Of a DNA stretch of 64,000 nucleotides, positions 23,154-34,919 are shown piece after piece (positions within the stretch are counted from its first letter, which is position 1; each line of letters opens with the position of its first letter). The stretch is from Canna indica (lineage: Eukaryota; Streptophyta; Magnoliopsida; Zingiberales; Cannaceae): the NCBI GenBank assembly GCA_034359265.1, contig CP136891.1, forward strand, positions 40,044,001 through 40,108,000, written 5' to 3'. The position numbers and the translations under genes were made by a program. The notes under the pieces were generated by a model. That model had not been told where the DNA came from. It did no database searches and saw nothing but the letters and a program-made list of their open reading frames with translations.

Positions 23154-23594
23154 TAGGAATGAGCGGTTTTGGATATCCTGTATTTTTCATGATATCCAAA
23201 TCCTACCCTATATAGGACTGGTTCCTGAGTTTTAGAATCGGGCCCTACCATATTGGAACTTGGAATCGGACTCTATCCGAAACCACAGGTTCCGGTTTCG
23301 AATACCCTGTTGGAACCTGTTCAATTATAGGTTCCAGGATACAGGTTCCGAGTACCCTGTTGGAACCTATTCTGGAACCTGTATCCTAGAACCTGTAAAT
23401 GAATAGGTTCCAGAGTACAAGTTTCGAGTACCGATTTCGATTCTGATTTCGGGTACCCGATGTGTTGAACCTGAAACCTTCCTAAATTTTTATCTCGGAC
23501 CCTATCCGAATTTAAGTCGGGTATTCCCAGAACTTATCTAATCAGGTCGGTTCCAACCGATTCCGGGTCTATCTGGTACCGATGCACACCCCTA
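23154..23594. mobile_element. hAT-type MITE
   Basis: A 441-bp non-coding element with 8-bp target duplication aatataac (23146-23153, 23595-23602). Terminal sequences are TAGGAATGAGCGG at the start and CACACCCCTA at the end, i.e. imperfect TIRs of the TAGGGGTG type typical of hAT. The interior is made of repeated ggttcc/ggaacctgt motifs on both strands. Confidence 0.8.
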
Positions 23595-23764
23595 AATATA
23601 ACTCCATAATCACCACCATTGCATTACAATAGCTTACGAAACATGTCCTTAATGACAACGACATCATCATTGACTGAGAAGCCTATCAAATGAGAGATTA
23701 CTATCATGCCTCAAATGAGGCCTGACCACTGGAACTACATTGAAATTTTTAGTTTCATTGAGAT

Positions 23765-24307
23765 TAGGGATGACAATAATACTCATTTAGACGAATACCC
23801 ATTGGTACGGGGGTTAGTTTCCTATCCACGGAGATTTCACATGTAATTTTTCTTACTCGTTTATTATATGGGGCGGGTACGAGTATTATAGTACTCGTAT
23901 CCGCGGGTACTCGTTATCTGCGAAAATAAATAAATTGACCTTATGTTGAAGATTTCATGTTTTAAAATCTTATGTTGATGTTGAGAAATATTTGTAGTTT
24001 ATATTTGAAGACCTTATGTTTCAAAACCTTATGATGATGTTGAGAAATATTTATAGTTTATATTTCAAGATCTTGTATTTATAATCTTGTGTAGTGTGTT
24101 TATATTTGAAGTTAATAATTTACATTTATTAAAATGTCATAAGTACCCGCCAATATCCGTGGGTATCCGTCCCCCCGCGGGTAATTAAATAGGTACCAAT
24201 TTTTGATACCCACGAGAAATTAAACGATTAACAAATACCCATATATTTCGCGGGATTGATAGCGGGTAAACATCCCCGGTACCCGTCCCGCCCCGTTGAC
24301 ATCCCTA
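23765..24307. mobile_element. hAT-type MITE (TAGGGATG family)
   Basis: A 543-bp element with ends TAGGGATGACAA and TTGACATCCCTA; flanking 8-mers attgagat (23757-23764) and atcgagat (24308-24315) match at 7 of 8. Subterminal sequence is rich in gggtaccc motifs. Its ends resemble those of the elements at 33753 and 52844, so they form one family. Confidence 0.8.
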
Positions 24308-24315
24308 ATCGAGAT

Positions 24316-25032
24316 TGGAACTTGGTTAACTTAGCATTCTCCAAGTTAGTCTAATGCGCTATCTTACTATTAGGCATTACTTCTTCCTTCCCAAACTGGC
24401 CAAAAATAGAGTTGGCCATTTGAGACATTGGCTTGTTAGCAGAAGTTGTATTTTTAGGGTTTTTTCCCCATTGGCTTGAGACATTGGCCACAAGCTTAGT
24501 TCTCGAACTTTAGCAGAATGGTGATTAGCAGGGGACTAATTATCGTCAACTTTGTTTGAGCTAGATGAGCAACTCTCAAGTTTATTCCCAACCTTTCCAC
24601 AGAAAATACCCAATTTTCAAATGCAGCATATTGAAAGAAAGCTTCCTTCTTATAGTTAAACTGTAACTCTAATGGCATAGGGCAACTGAGATGTATTATA
24701 GCACAAAAACAAATTTTGTTTTCGACCTTAGGGAGTATGCTGATCAACTTTCTTTAGCATACCAATTTTTGTTCCGCACTAGTAAAGAAATTGAACCCAC
24801 ACTGAAATAACATCAATTTCAGCTTAGAGTTTTGCACAAGGGATGAAGAAAATGATGCCCAATCCATCTTCTGCTACATCATTGAGTCTCGCAATGATGT
24901 GTTTATCCAGGCATTAAAATCGACAGCACATGTCATTAACTATATTCTGGATTGGCTACACAGATTTCTAGCTTGATGATCGACAAAAAATAAAATTAGC
25001 TATCCTGAGTAATAATATTTACTTGCTGTTTC
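24316..25032. other. Region 3' of the phosphatase gene
   Basis: No gene recognised. An 83-aa minus-strand frame (24496-24747) matches nothing I know. The part next to 25032 should include the 3' UTR of the lipid phosphate phosphatase gene. Confidence 0.4.
24776..24825. repeat. 50-bp direct repeat, copy 2
   Basis: Identical to 20088-20137; here it sits in single-copy-looking sequence downstream of the phosphatase gene, so it is the likelier donor. Confidence 0.95.
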
Positions 25033-28000
25033 CTATGGCTCATCCTTCAGCCAATTCTGAATTACATACACCATGAAAGCTCCACAGAATGTTACTGAGC
25101 CCACTACTACCAGAATCCGAACCCATATAGAGGAAATAAAGGCTCCCAATAGATAAGAATTCCACAACCAAAACCATGTAATGGCACAGGTGGATCCCAG
25201 GAGAGCGCCTACAAGAACTTGACCGAAAGTGTGAAGCCGCTGTGATACACGAAGCCATGACTGGAGTAACAAATGTGAAACCAGGTTATTTTAAGAATTA
25301 ATACACAATTCAGTTGTACTTGAAAGCTTAAATGATATTAAATGAAGCACATTTCTACTTGAATTTGAAGAAATTGGCCTAACATTAGTTGCAAAGTTAA
25401 TCAATACGAACTATGTACAGCTTAGGTTTCTATTTTTCCAACAATCCCAAATGAATGATAACGTATACATCTCAAGTTACCAATAAAACATGCATCCAAG
25501 ATCAGATGTAACACATAGTAGTATAAATATAATCTCCTAGATTACCAAAAGCGTAATCTCTAATAGGTGAAACTAATGATGCATGACTATCCATTGAGTC
25601 ATTGACTAATTTCATTTACATCTTCCCCTTTTTGTTCAATAAGTACTGCTTTGACATAATTTCTATTAGGTGTACACATCAAGAAAAAGACTGATGGGTC
25701 AGTCAATAAGCTCAAAGCTAGGCTAGTAGCAAAGAGATAAACTTATTTATGTCATAGATTAAATAGACACATTTTTTCTTGTGGCAAAGATAGCTTTAGA
25801 GCGATCTTTCCATACCTTGGCCACCATCTCTCAATGGCCTCTCCATCAACTTAAAATTAAGAATGCACTCCTCCATAGTGATCTTGCTGAAGAGGCATAT
25901 ATCGAGCAAGCTCTAGGGTTTGTTGATCAGGGAATTGAAGAACTCTTTATATGGTCTAAACTCTAAAGCAATTTCCTCTTGATTATTCGGGCAAGTTTAG
26001 TTGTGTGCAACTTCAGTTCTAGATGATCAAGAGTGTAACTAAATCACCTCATCGCACTTCACCCTTTATAATCATGACAGAGAAAGAATTTAAATATTGA
26101 AAGCCAACCTGCATCAATAATTTTAGACCAAAGATTTGAGTATGCATTGAGTAGCTCATTCAGGAGGAAACATCTATATCTCATAGAAAAATATGTTCTA
26201 GATATACTTGTGGATGGAAGCATGTTAGAAGCTTACTCCTATGATCCTCATGCCAAGTTACTACCTGAAGAGGGGGGAGCCACTATTTGATTCATGAAAA
26301 TACTATAGACTAGAAGGTAACCTCAATGATCAATCATCTCATAATTACTATATTTGACATCTCTTTAGCTGTGAACATGATTAAATAGTTCCTTGAACTC
26401 CATCTAAAGATCATTGGTAGCAGCCTTAAGGTACTATGTTATCTTAAAGCTACCAATCTCTATTATGCAATACGATATAGACATCTCTCAGTCTCTATTG
26501 TGCATTGCCAAGGTATAGAATTTATTTCCAAGTTTTTTCTTAATGATGACATAAAGAAAAGATTTGTGTGAATTGGTCATAGAGCAATATGACTTTCCAA
26601 TGAATATCTGGGTTCTTTTTTAGCACTTTTCATCTTGTTTCTTTTCAAGAAGCTTTAGTTGACAAAGCATTAACAAGGATATGCATGGGCTAAGAATACG
26701 ATATCTCAAAGCAGGAAAGGCATGTCGTATCGCATTAATTCAGTTTGTAATACTCTTCTCAGTACCATCGTATTAGACAAGATGCTCACAAACTCCAGGG
26801 ATTATATTTGGAGTTGAGGACATGAAATTTTTAGCTTCAAGTTAATTGGTGATTTGCTAGTTGGAATCATGTTAAGGAGCCAAAGTCAAATTGGAAATTG
26901 GGTATTCGAAATTAGCTTTTGGTCAAAATTTATTGGTGAATGGTGGCTCCAAATTGCTGCCTCTGCTGATAAAAAAAAGCTCCTTTGTCTTGCTCTTGGG
27001 CTTATACAGAGCTTCTCCATTTTTTGAATGTGTTAAAATATTAAGAGAACTGCAGCAAAAAGGTTCATAAGTGGGAGGAACCTTGGATTGATGGCATTCC
27101 CTTGCACAAATGGTCAACTATCCTTAACATTGGAGGACTTACTTCATCTTTAAAATTTTCTTAAGCTTATTGAAGGAGCAAAATAGAAAGTTGATGCTCT
27201 TGGAGTTATTGGATCAGAGTTGTTAGCTAGAGTCTTGAATATCTACCTACCAAAAAATTCATGCTGAGGACATCTGGATGTGGAGCCCGCCTTAAAGATA
27301 ATTGTTCTTTTAGAAGTGCCTAATATTATCTCAAACATTATAGTCTTACTCCTAGTTGTCGTCATGCTTGATAAGATCTATAGGCTCCTCCCAGTTTATT
27401 TGAGCAGGTTTATTGTTATATAGTGGTGCCTTGCCCAGCCTGCAAGCAAGACATTGGTACAAATTTAACACTCCTATTCAATTGGGACTTTGCTAATATA
27501 TTTCAGTCAATTGCTAAAGGAAAGTTGAATGCTAACTTTCAACTCTTTTACTACTTGGGATCAAGGGGATTGGCTAAAGGAAAATGTTAGCCAAAAAAAT
27601 CAATTAGTATTTTCTCACTATCATTGAAAATTCATTTTGGTACCTTTAAAAAAATAAAAAATACTAATTTCTTTATCAATGGAGCAAGTGATGTGTGTAG
27701 AATTTTTTGCAAGAGTATTGCTTTACAAATGATGAACTGACTTCTTCAAACTCCAGTATCCTACATTTCTACTCCTCAAACCACTGCTGCAAGTTATTAC
27801 AGAACTAAAGCATCAACTGTCATATTCTTTGATGAGTGGAGCTTTTTCTCAACCTACTTTACAAAGTAGTGCAGGTATTTTCATACTTCATAAGGCTCTC
27901 TATGTTGCTAATGCTACTGGCAGAACTTTAAACTCAACTTAACCACTTGAATCTGAACAGAGAGCATATAAAGATTGAAGAAATAAGCGAGTTATGCTTG

Positions 28001-31000
28001 AAGGCGACTAAGGTCTTTTCTAGAGGCCATATAATTTGGTAGAAGATATCTTGGAAGTTGCAGGAATTATTGAAGTGGCTAATTAGTCTAATATTAAGAG
28101 AGATAGAAATAAGGTGGCTCATAATATTGCTAAGGCTGTGTTGTTTACTAATGAGTGTACACTCCTGAAACTCTATTCTATTCCAAGAATTGAAAATCCA
28201 TGTAAACAATGGCAAAATTATCAATGAAAACTGAGAGGTGTTCCATTAAAAAAATTTAAAAAAACAAATGGAAATATTAGAAACTTACAAGATAGGTGCC
28301 AAATATTAAGGTGATAGTCCCAGTAGTCACTGTGAACAAATTGAAGCCCAAACAATGGACCACTGCAAGACAATAACAATCGAGAAAATGTCATTCCCTA
28401 AGAACTTAACAAATAGCAAAATTGTTAATTAATGTGCATGTCTAATATATGTCTATATCCTTGGATGCTTAATTTTAATGTTGTAACTGATGCATGTATT
28501 AGCATTAAAAGCTTTGTTTTTTTGTGGCTTTATGGGTATGTATTCCCGACATGTATCTAATTTTATTATGGTTTGTTGCAAACTAAACTGATGTCCACAC
28601 TCCACAAGTAGGGGTGAGCAAGATTCCCCGATTCACCGAAACCGAACCGAAACCGACCGAACCTGAATTAACCGAACCAAATTATTTCGTTTCGGTTTTT
28701 GGTTATTTTTTTTTGGGATTTCGGTTTTCGGTTCGGTGAATTTACCGAAAAAAATTGGTTTTAACCGAATTTACCGAATGTATATATAAAATAAAATTTA
28801 TATCATGTATTGGTATTTGCCTTGGTGGTTAAGTGTAACTTTAAGCCTTCCGCCTGCCCAGGTTTGAATCCTAGTGCATGTGTAATATTATTTATTTTAT
28901 ATTCGACTATATATATAATATGTGTTAGTTAGAAATACATTGGTAATGGAGTTTGCTAAGATGGTTAGAGACTTATGAAGTTAAAGTTCGGTTGCTTACT
29001 TGAATGGGTTCGAGTCTTAGCAAATGTGTTTTTTTGGTTATTTTTTCAATATTTTTGGTTAACCGAACCAAACCAAAAATTCGGTTAACCGAACCAAATT
29101 AACCGAATTTTTTCGGTTCGGTAAATGGTTAAAATATTTCTTTTGGTTCAGTTCGGTTAACCGATGATTCGGTTCGGTTATTAACCGGACCGAACCGATG
29201 CTCACCCCTATCCACAAGGATACCAAATATACCAAAGAAGTAAAACCTGAATAACATTACAAGGATTTCTGTAACATAGAACTTTCACTTTATCTTGATG
29301 AGTTCCCTAATTTGGATAAGTATAGTTGCATAATGGCATCTAAATTGCTAGGTCTCAAGAAAATAATATATTATTAAGACACTTGCCTTTCAGCATATTC
29401 ATAATAACAATTCATGAGCATCTAAAGTGAACCACAAAGTTCGAAACAAAGACCCATTAGCCCACACTCATTTAGGCAGATGAAAAGAATCAGTCTTCAG
29501 GTATACTGATTCCCTAAAATGTTTAATTAGAATATAGGACAAGAACACACTGAAAAAGTTTCAGCACTTGCAACTACAGAAGTCCTTATATACCCAAGTT
29601 AGTCTATCATCACGAAAACTTCAGCTAAGTTAAACATGAAATAAGATGGTTAGTGGATTCAGGAGTTAGAAATAATACCCTTATAAACCTAAGCATCAAT
29701 CTCCAGAAAAAGTTATGCAACACACTCATTTAGGCAGATGAAGAGAATCAGTCTACAGGTATACTGATTCCCTAAAATGTTTAATTAGAATATAGGACAA
29801 GAACACACTGAAAAAGTTTCAGCACTTGCAACTAAGGTTTAAAATCTCGGTCGGTACGGTACGGTAAGTCCGGTATTTACCGGTTTTTTAGGTTTCCGGT
29901 ATACGATATACCCGGTATTTGAAAAAACCGGGTATATTGTGTATACCGGGCCGCCGGGCGGTATATGGCTCATACCGCCCGGTATGGGCGATACCGGGCG
30001 GTATGTCAAAAAAAAAAAAAAAACGACCGGTATGCATTTTCATACCGGTCCATACCGTGTGTCGGTACGGTACGGTACCGGTACCGATACCGAGATTTTA
30101 AACCATGCTTGCAACTACAGAAATCCTTATATACCCAAGTTAGTCTATCATCACGAAAACTTTAGCTAAGTTAAACATGAAATAAGATGGTTAGTGGATT
30201 CAGAGTTAGAAATAATACCCTTATAAACCTAAAGCATCAATCTCCAGAAAAAGTTATGCAACAAGAAAATAAGGAGCCTACTTCTTCAAACACATTCTCG
30301 CAGAGAGGCTGTTTCCATGGCTCGAACTCATAACCTCCAAGTCAAAGGGGGTAACTCTTACAATGAGGAATGTAACAAACTTAAATTACCTATCAAAAGT
30401 GTAGACTGTAGAACATAGGAATGAGTTTTTTCATCACTATCTATCTATCTATTTAGGTTGATGATATGTAGGGAGTCTTTGTTGAGTCGGTTAAGTAATT
30501 AGAGGGCACAAGTGGAGGAATTTCAGAGAGTAATGAGGGATGTAACAAACTCAAATTGCCTATTTAAAAGGGCACGACATGAGTACAAAGGGAAAAGTTT
30601 TGCATCTCTACTATCTATTTATATTGTCCCATCCAATTCTTATTACATCATTAACACCATGGTTATCGAATCGCACGATTTGGAATCGCGAATAGTGCGA
30701 TCCGATGCGATTCATGCAGGCGGCGATTCGAATCGAACAGTTGAATCACCGATTGCATCGAATCGGTGTTTGAATCGGCGATTCAATACGATTCAATTCG
30801 AATCGCCGCGATCTGTGAATCGCCGGCATTTTCTTTTTCCAAAAACAGCGGCGTTTCACCTTCAATCGCACTCCAAAACTCCTTGCACACGTTTCTTCTT
30901 CCTTGCACACTCTCCAACCAGCACGCTCGCTCCCAGGCGGCGTTTCTTCCTTGCACTCGAAGAAAGCAGCGGCGGCGTTTCTTCTTCCTTGCACGCTCGC

Positions 31001-33561
31001 CGGCGCTGCGACTGCATCTTCTTGCCGAGCTTCTTCAATCGCCGCCAGCGGTCGCCGAGCTTCTTCAATTGCCGCCACCTGTCGCTCGCTCGCGGTTTCT
31101 TCACTCGCCAACCAAGTCGCGAGTCGCAACTTCTCCTTTCAGTCGCAAGTCTCGTGACTGCTACACTCGCCATTCGCCAACACAGTTGCGACTGCATAGT
31201 TCCATCTCTTTAACTGGTCGAGCCTTATTCAACAGTGTTTCAACCGAGCCGCTTCAACAGTCCAATTTCTTTCCCTTGTTCAATACTTCAATCCTTCAAC
31301 AGTGCTTCAACAGTCATTCAACAGACAGAGTTGCTTCCCTTGGCCGAGCCTTGCTTCAACAGTTCTCTCTTCAACAGAGTTGCTTCCATAATTCCATTTG
31401 CACAGTCCTTCCTCAATCCTCATTGACTCAATGGCTCCAAAAAAGAAGATGAAGAAAGATATTACTTGGGATCATTGCAAATCTCTTGATACAAGGTTAC
31501 ATGTTAAATGTAACTATTGTCCGAAAACAATGTGGGGTGGAGCATTTAGAATGAAGCATCATCTAGCCGGAACACACAAAGAAGTTGTTCCTGTGATCAA
31601 GCACCGGAAGAGGTAAAAAATTTATATAAAAAAATTTTAGAAGATGCAAGTAAGGTGGATGATGATGTTATTGAGTGTTTTGATGATACAAATCAAGAGC
31701 ATGATTCACACAAAAAAAGTTGCATGGATGCTTTTTTTAAAAAAGAGGGAAGTGGCTCTAAGGCTATCATGAAGCAACAAACTCTAAATGCAACGATTAG
31801 AGATAGGGATGTCGTTGTTAGAGATATTTGTAGGTGTATATATGGTAATGCATTGCCATTTAATTTGGTAAGGAGTCCCTATTTTATCAACATGGTGAAA
31901 TCAATTAGTGAATATGGTAGAGGCTTGAAACCACCAATTTATCATGAAGTTAGAGTCTCATACTTGAAGAAAGAAGTTGATATTGTGCATGCTAATTTGG
32001 AAAAGTATAAACTTGAATGGAAGAAAACCGGTTGTACTTTACCGTCGGATGGATGGACTGATGGAAAGGCTAGATCAAATTTAACACATTGAGAATGAAA
32101 TATTGTGGTCAATGCTGTTCTTATCACATCATTTACAGCCTTGAGAACGGAATGGTGATTATCTATTTTAATAGTGGTTATTACTAATTAATCTGTCACA
32201 GTGTCACGTGAAGTTTGTCATGTATCTGAATGAAAAGATATCAGGGAATAAAAGCTTTCTAGAATCTAAACCAAACAGATTTTTTAGAGAGTATGTACTT
32301 GTTCCTTCATACAATTAATTTGGATATGAAGAGGATCATGAATACTTTGAGAATGGTGGACTTCATATCATAGATGTTCTAAAAGTAAATTTGTCATCCT
32401 AGGAACCCATGGACATTTTTCATTTAAGGTCCTAGATAAGAGAACACTCTAGCCAATGTTCTAGGTACTCTAGCCTCCACAGTGGAGATGCCTTTGTATC
32501 ACAAAGGCAATGGGCAAGACTTGAATTACAAACTTGCTACCAATTATTTTTATATCAGAATAAATAGGTAGTATAGTTTGGATTAGTCATCCGGAGAGAC
32601 TAGCACAAGTCCATATAGGAGTTATTGTCATGAAGTAAACTGGTTAATGAGATAAGAGTTGTGCTATATCATGAAGTTCCTAATAAAAGTAAACAAAAAT
32701 GTGATCTTTAGTTAAACCAAAGCAAAAATCCTATAGAAAATACTAATTCAAGAAGACTTCTCCAGTAAATTCTCAATGATTGCCCAAAAGTGAATAGAAA
32801 ATAAGTTTGTCTCCTGTGTCTAAAAAAGTTGGGTAGTGGTTGATATTCATTTCACCAACAAATTATGCAGCATTTGAATAATTTGCTTTAAGCAATTAAA
32901 TTGACCTATTACAAAAACTTACTTGAAAGAATAGCAAATGTTTGCGCATAGAAGATGGATTGTGCATGTGAAGATGGCATTCCAGGATCAGATCTCAAGC
33001 CAGCGACAGGTCTCTCATGGTTCAATATTCTTTTCAATTTGATAGAAATCCATGAATTTACAACCGAACCCATTGCAGCCCACAAGACCTCCGCATCATG
33101 TTTCCACAGAATAACAAGTCCAAAGAGAGCAGCTACTACCCACTTGCTCTGGTACCATCACAAAAGGAACCTCTTTTTCATGATAAAATCTAAGGGATAA
33201 CAATGATGAAGTGGAACGTAACAAGTACGAGGAAGAAAAGCTCCGGAAGAGCTCTAACCATCCGATTCAGAACCGATTCGACGTCGCTCCACGCGAAACC
33301 TGGACCCAAATTGGTCGATCCACTACGAAGAATCACCTCTGCCTCCTCCAGTCTGCCATCCTCCTCGATCCCCTCAGCGCTGCGACCTACGGAGGGCGCG
33401 GAGACCATTGGCCCTCCACCAAGATTGAATCTTGATCCGAACCGAGATGTTAAAATCATATATTTAGAGGGAGAGCGCAGAGGAAACGAGGACGTGGTTA
33501 CGGATTTGGCCGGCGGAAGATGGAGGGCAGCAGGAGGGAAGAGGAGGAGAGACGATGGCAT
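25033..33561 (-). CDS. Lipid phosphate phosphatase epsilon, plastid type
   Basis: Four exons join in frame to 276 aa: 33259-33561, 32923-33148, 28289-28362, 25033-25260. The start is the first ATG (MPSSLLLF), giving a Ser/Pro-rich N-terminus like a plastid transit peptide. All introns are GT-AG. PAP2-superfamily signatures are complete: K140-x6-R147-P148 (KRILNHERP), PSSH at 159-162, and R205-x5-H211 (SWLRVSQRLHT), with several hydrophobic membrane segments (ALFGLVILW, VLVGALLGST, RILVVVGSV). From family knowledge LPP epsilon proteins (about 280 aa) dephosphorylate phosphatidic acid to diacylglycerol in the plastid envelope, feeding galactolipid synthesis. Introns 2 and 3 (4.6 and 3.0 kb) are filled with transposon relics and intron 1 is only 110 bp. 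No frameshift or lost catalytic residue is seen, so I expect it to be functional. Confidence 0.93.
25670..26620 (+). pseudogene. Ty1-copia pol relic in intron 3
   Basis: Degraded copia reverse transcriptase motifs run in order: KKKTDGSVNKLKARLVAK near 25680; WPLHQLKIKNALLHSDL with YIEQALGFVDQG at about 25810-25930; and KYVLDILVDGSML with DPHAKLLPEEGG near 26190-26275. Many stops and shifts. It lies antisense within intron 3 of the phosphatase gene. Confidence 0.75.
26870..28230 (+). pseudogene. LINE ORF2 3' relic in intron 3
   Basis: Scattered frames resemble the region after the reverse transcriptase of plant LINEs: WEEPWIDGIPLHKWS near 27078-27120 (compare WLDPWIPGYLL in the LINE at 9 kb), then an RNase H-like end RDRNKVAHNIAKA near 28100-28140. 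Heavily decayed, antisense to the host gene. Confidence 0.6.
28817..28880 (+). other. tRNA-like module 1 inside hAT MITE
   Basis: GGTGGTTAAGTG resembles the D-arm of Ser/Leu tRNAs and CAGGTTTGAATCC resembles a T-arm/B box. Not a complete tRNA gene: no anticodon arm could be drawn. Confidence 0.45.
28952..29024 (+). other. tRNA-like module 2 inside hAT MITE
   Basis: Begins TTTGCTAAG and ends CTTAGCAAA, a perfect 9-bp acceptor-like pairing. GATGGTTAGAG lies in the D-arm position and GGTTCGAGTC in the T-arm position. Spacing is close to that of a tRNA, but a normal anticodon arm is not evident. Confidence 0.5.
29463..30262. repeat. Tandem duplication of about 258 bp in intron 2
   Basis: Copy 1 is 29463-29720. 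Copy 2 starts at 29721 and runs to about 30262, interrupted by a 274-bp MITE with its target duplication. The copies differ at only a handful of sites (for example tcttcagg versus tctacagg), so duplication preceded the MITE insertion. Confidence 0.9.
29834..30107. mobile_element. Mutator-like MITE
   Basis: A 274-bp insert with 9-bp target duplication cttgcaact (29825-29833, 30108-30116). TIRs are based on GGTTTAAAATCTCGG and its complement, with an interior of ggtacggtacgg and taccgg motifs. The empty site is preserved in copy 1 of the surrounding tandem duplication. A 9-bp duplication is typical of Mutator-like elements. Confidence 0.85.
30263..30657. other. Intron 2 sequence, nothing recognised
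   Basis: AT-rich with no feature I can support. Confidence 0.35.
30658..31430 (+). mobile_element. 5' region of a hAT element
   Basis: Starts near catggttatcgaatcg and continues through dense aatcg/cgatt motifs (30660-30830), then a leader with many ttcaacag and tcgcc repeats, leading into the hAT transposase start at 31431. The exact terminus and target duplication were not found. Confidence 0.45.
31431..32092 (+). pseudogene. hAT transposase N-terminus (BED zinc finger), truncated
   Basis: ATG 31431 begins MAPKKKMKKDITWDH with a BED-type finger (CNYC, then HHLAGTH). After a stop and shift near 31616 the frame resumes at 31655 with a DUF659-like part: FLVRSPYF-type text reading PFNLVRSPYFINMVKSI, RVSYLKKEVDIVHANL and LPSDGWTDGKARS. 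It then ends; the catalytic core and C-terminal dimerisation domain are absent. It lies antisense in intron 2 of the phosphatase gene and cannot encode an active transposase. Confidence 0.85.
32093..32922. other. Intron 2 sequence next to exon 2
   Basis: No gene or element ends recognised; ends at the donor site of exon 2 (minus strand, CAA|GTAAGT). Confidence 0.4.
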
Positions 33562-33752
33562 CTTGGGGATGGTGTACAAGACGCGGAGGTGAGCATGTTG
33601 GAGGAGGAAATAAAAGAGTGTTTGGAGGAGCGCATTAGCAGATATGTGTTCTTGGTTTCATCATCGAGTGGTGGCAAAGCAGAAAGCAAATGAGAAAACT
33701 TTCTCTCTCATTGGATAATTAGGTTGTCTTTTTGTCCGATGGCGGCCTCCAG
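33562..33752 (-). promoter_or_regulatory. Proximal upstream region of the phosphatase gene
   Basis: This 191-bp interval between the start codon and a hAT insertion should hold the 5' UTR and part of the promoter. On the minus strand it is CT-rich near the gene with a CCAAT-like motif (ccaatgagagag) near 33700. No clear TATA box. Confidence 0.4.
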
Positions 33753-34919
33753 TAAGGATGGCAATGGATTTATATAAATGAGTATTTACCTATTTCAGAT
33801 CCTGATAGGTCATTAGCGGATTTTGCCCGTTGGGTCATGGGACGGGTATAGGATTTTGAGGTAAAAATCCTGTAGGGTTTGGGACGGGTCCAAGATTTTA
33901 GTCTAAAACCCGTCCCAAACCCGTTAAGGGTAAAATTACTTAAATACCCTTCATATTATCTAATATATACTTATATAGGGATAATTATGTCTTTTTACTT
34001 ATACCCTAATTCCTAACTCATTATATAATATAAATAAATTAATAATACATTATTTTAATTCACCCGATTCACCCAGTCACCCGATGTCTCACTGCCTCAG
34101 CCATCTGTCCGACTGCCCTCACGCCCTCTCGCCTCCTCGCTGCCCCTCCTTTCACTAGATCGCCCTCTCGCCGCTCCTCAATCACACGACCGCTTCTCTC
34201 GTGACCACCGCTCAATCTCGACGCCTCTCAACAACAGCCAATCGCCTCTCAACAATAGCCGATCGCCTCTCAACAGAGCCGGCCGCCAATTGATGTACTT
34301 CTCCGACGATTGCTTCTCCCGGCACCTCTCAACAGCAACCGGTCGCCTCGATCTACTTCTCCCGACGGACCCGACGTCGCGATCTGCTTCTCCTGACGCT
34401 GCAACGCAGACTCCAGACACCCCTTGATCTGATTCTTAAGTTTTTTTCTATTTTTTTTTTACTTTTTTCTTACCTGCCGCCTGCAATTATTTACTGTTGA
34501 TTTTTGCATGAAAGAAGCTATTTTTCTTGCTTGTTTTCTAATTGTTACGTACCGCCTGCTCCTATTGATTCTTTGCATGAAAGAAGTCATTTTTTCTTCA
34601 GATAATTGATAGTCTTTACTAGCTCTCGATAGTCATTGATACTAGCTCAGATAATTGATTTCATTGTTTAAATTAGCTTACTGTTTATATGATTTATGTT
34701 TAAATATTGTGATATATAAATTGTATATATGTATATATATAATTTGTTAACAGGCGAAAAGCGGATTCCCAGTGGGTACCCGTTAAATTAGTGGGATGGG
34801 TTTGAGAATCACCCTTCAAAATACTAACGGGTTTGGGACGGGTTTAGGATTGAATTTTCTTAATGGGTTTGGGATAGGATTGGCTTCGCCGTCCCAAACC
34901 CGCCCCAGTGCCGTCCCTA
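33753..34919. mobile_element. hAT-type non-autonomous element upstream of the phosphatase gene
   Basis: A 1,167-bp element with perfect 8-bp target duplication gcctccag (33745-33752, 34920-34927). Ends are TAAGGATGGCA and GCCGTCCCTA, matching the TAGGGATG family at 23765 and 52844. Both subterminal parts are rich in gggacgggt/acccgtccc. A GC-rich block (34070-34430) lies in the middle but encodes nothing recognised. Confidence 0.88.

Larger units (their letters stand above)
28609..29210. mobile_element. hAT-type MITE in intron 2
   Basis: A 602-bp element with perfect 12-bp TIRs (TAGGGGTGAGCA and its complement) and a perfect 8-bp target duplication tccacaag (28601-28608, 29211-29218). The outer parts consist of many ccgaacc/ggttcgg motifs in opposite orientation, so the ends can fold together. 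The centre carries two tRNA-like modules. No transposase frame. Confidence 0.92.

Noticed and set aside
24496..24747. 83-aa minus-strand frame as a gene
   Set aside because: No recognisable motif, no start context or neighbours supporting it; length is possible by chance.
28817..29024. Genuine tRNA genes
   Set aside because: No anticodon arm can be drawn and the modules lie inside a MITE, so I list them only as tRNA-like.
30512..31213. 233-aa plus-strand open frame
   Set aside because: Composed of repeated aatcg and tcgcc motifs in the 5' region of a hAT element; no domain, and frames on both strands are open through composition alone.
33562..33579. Earlier start for the phosphatase at 33579
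   Set aside because: The codon there is TTG, not ATG; the first ATG in frame is at 33561.
33203..33592. 129-aa plus-strand frame
   Set aside because: Antisense of phosphatase exon 1, whose splicing and domain matches are clear.
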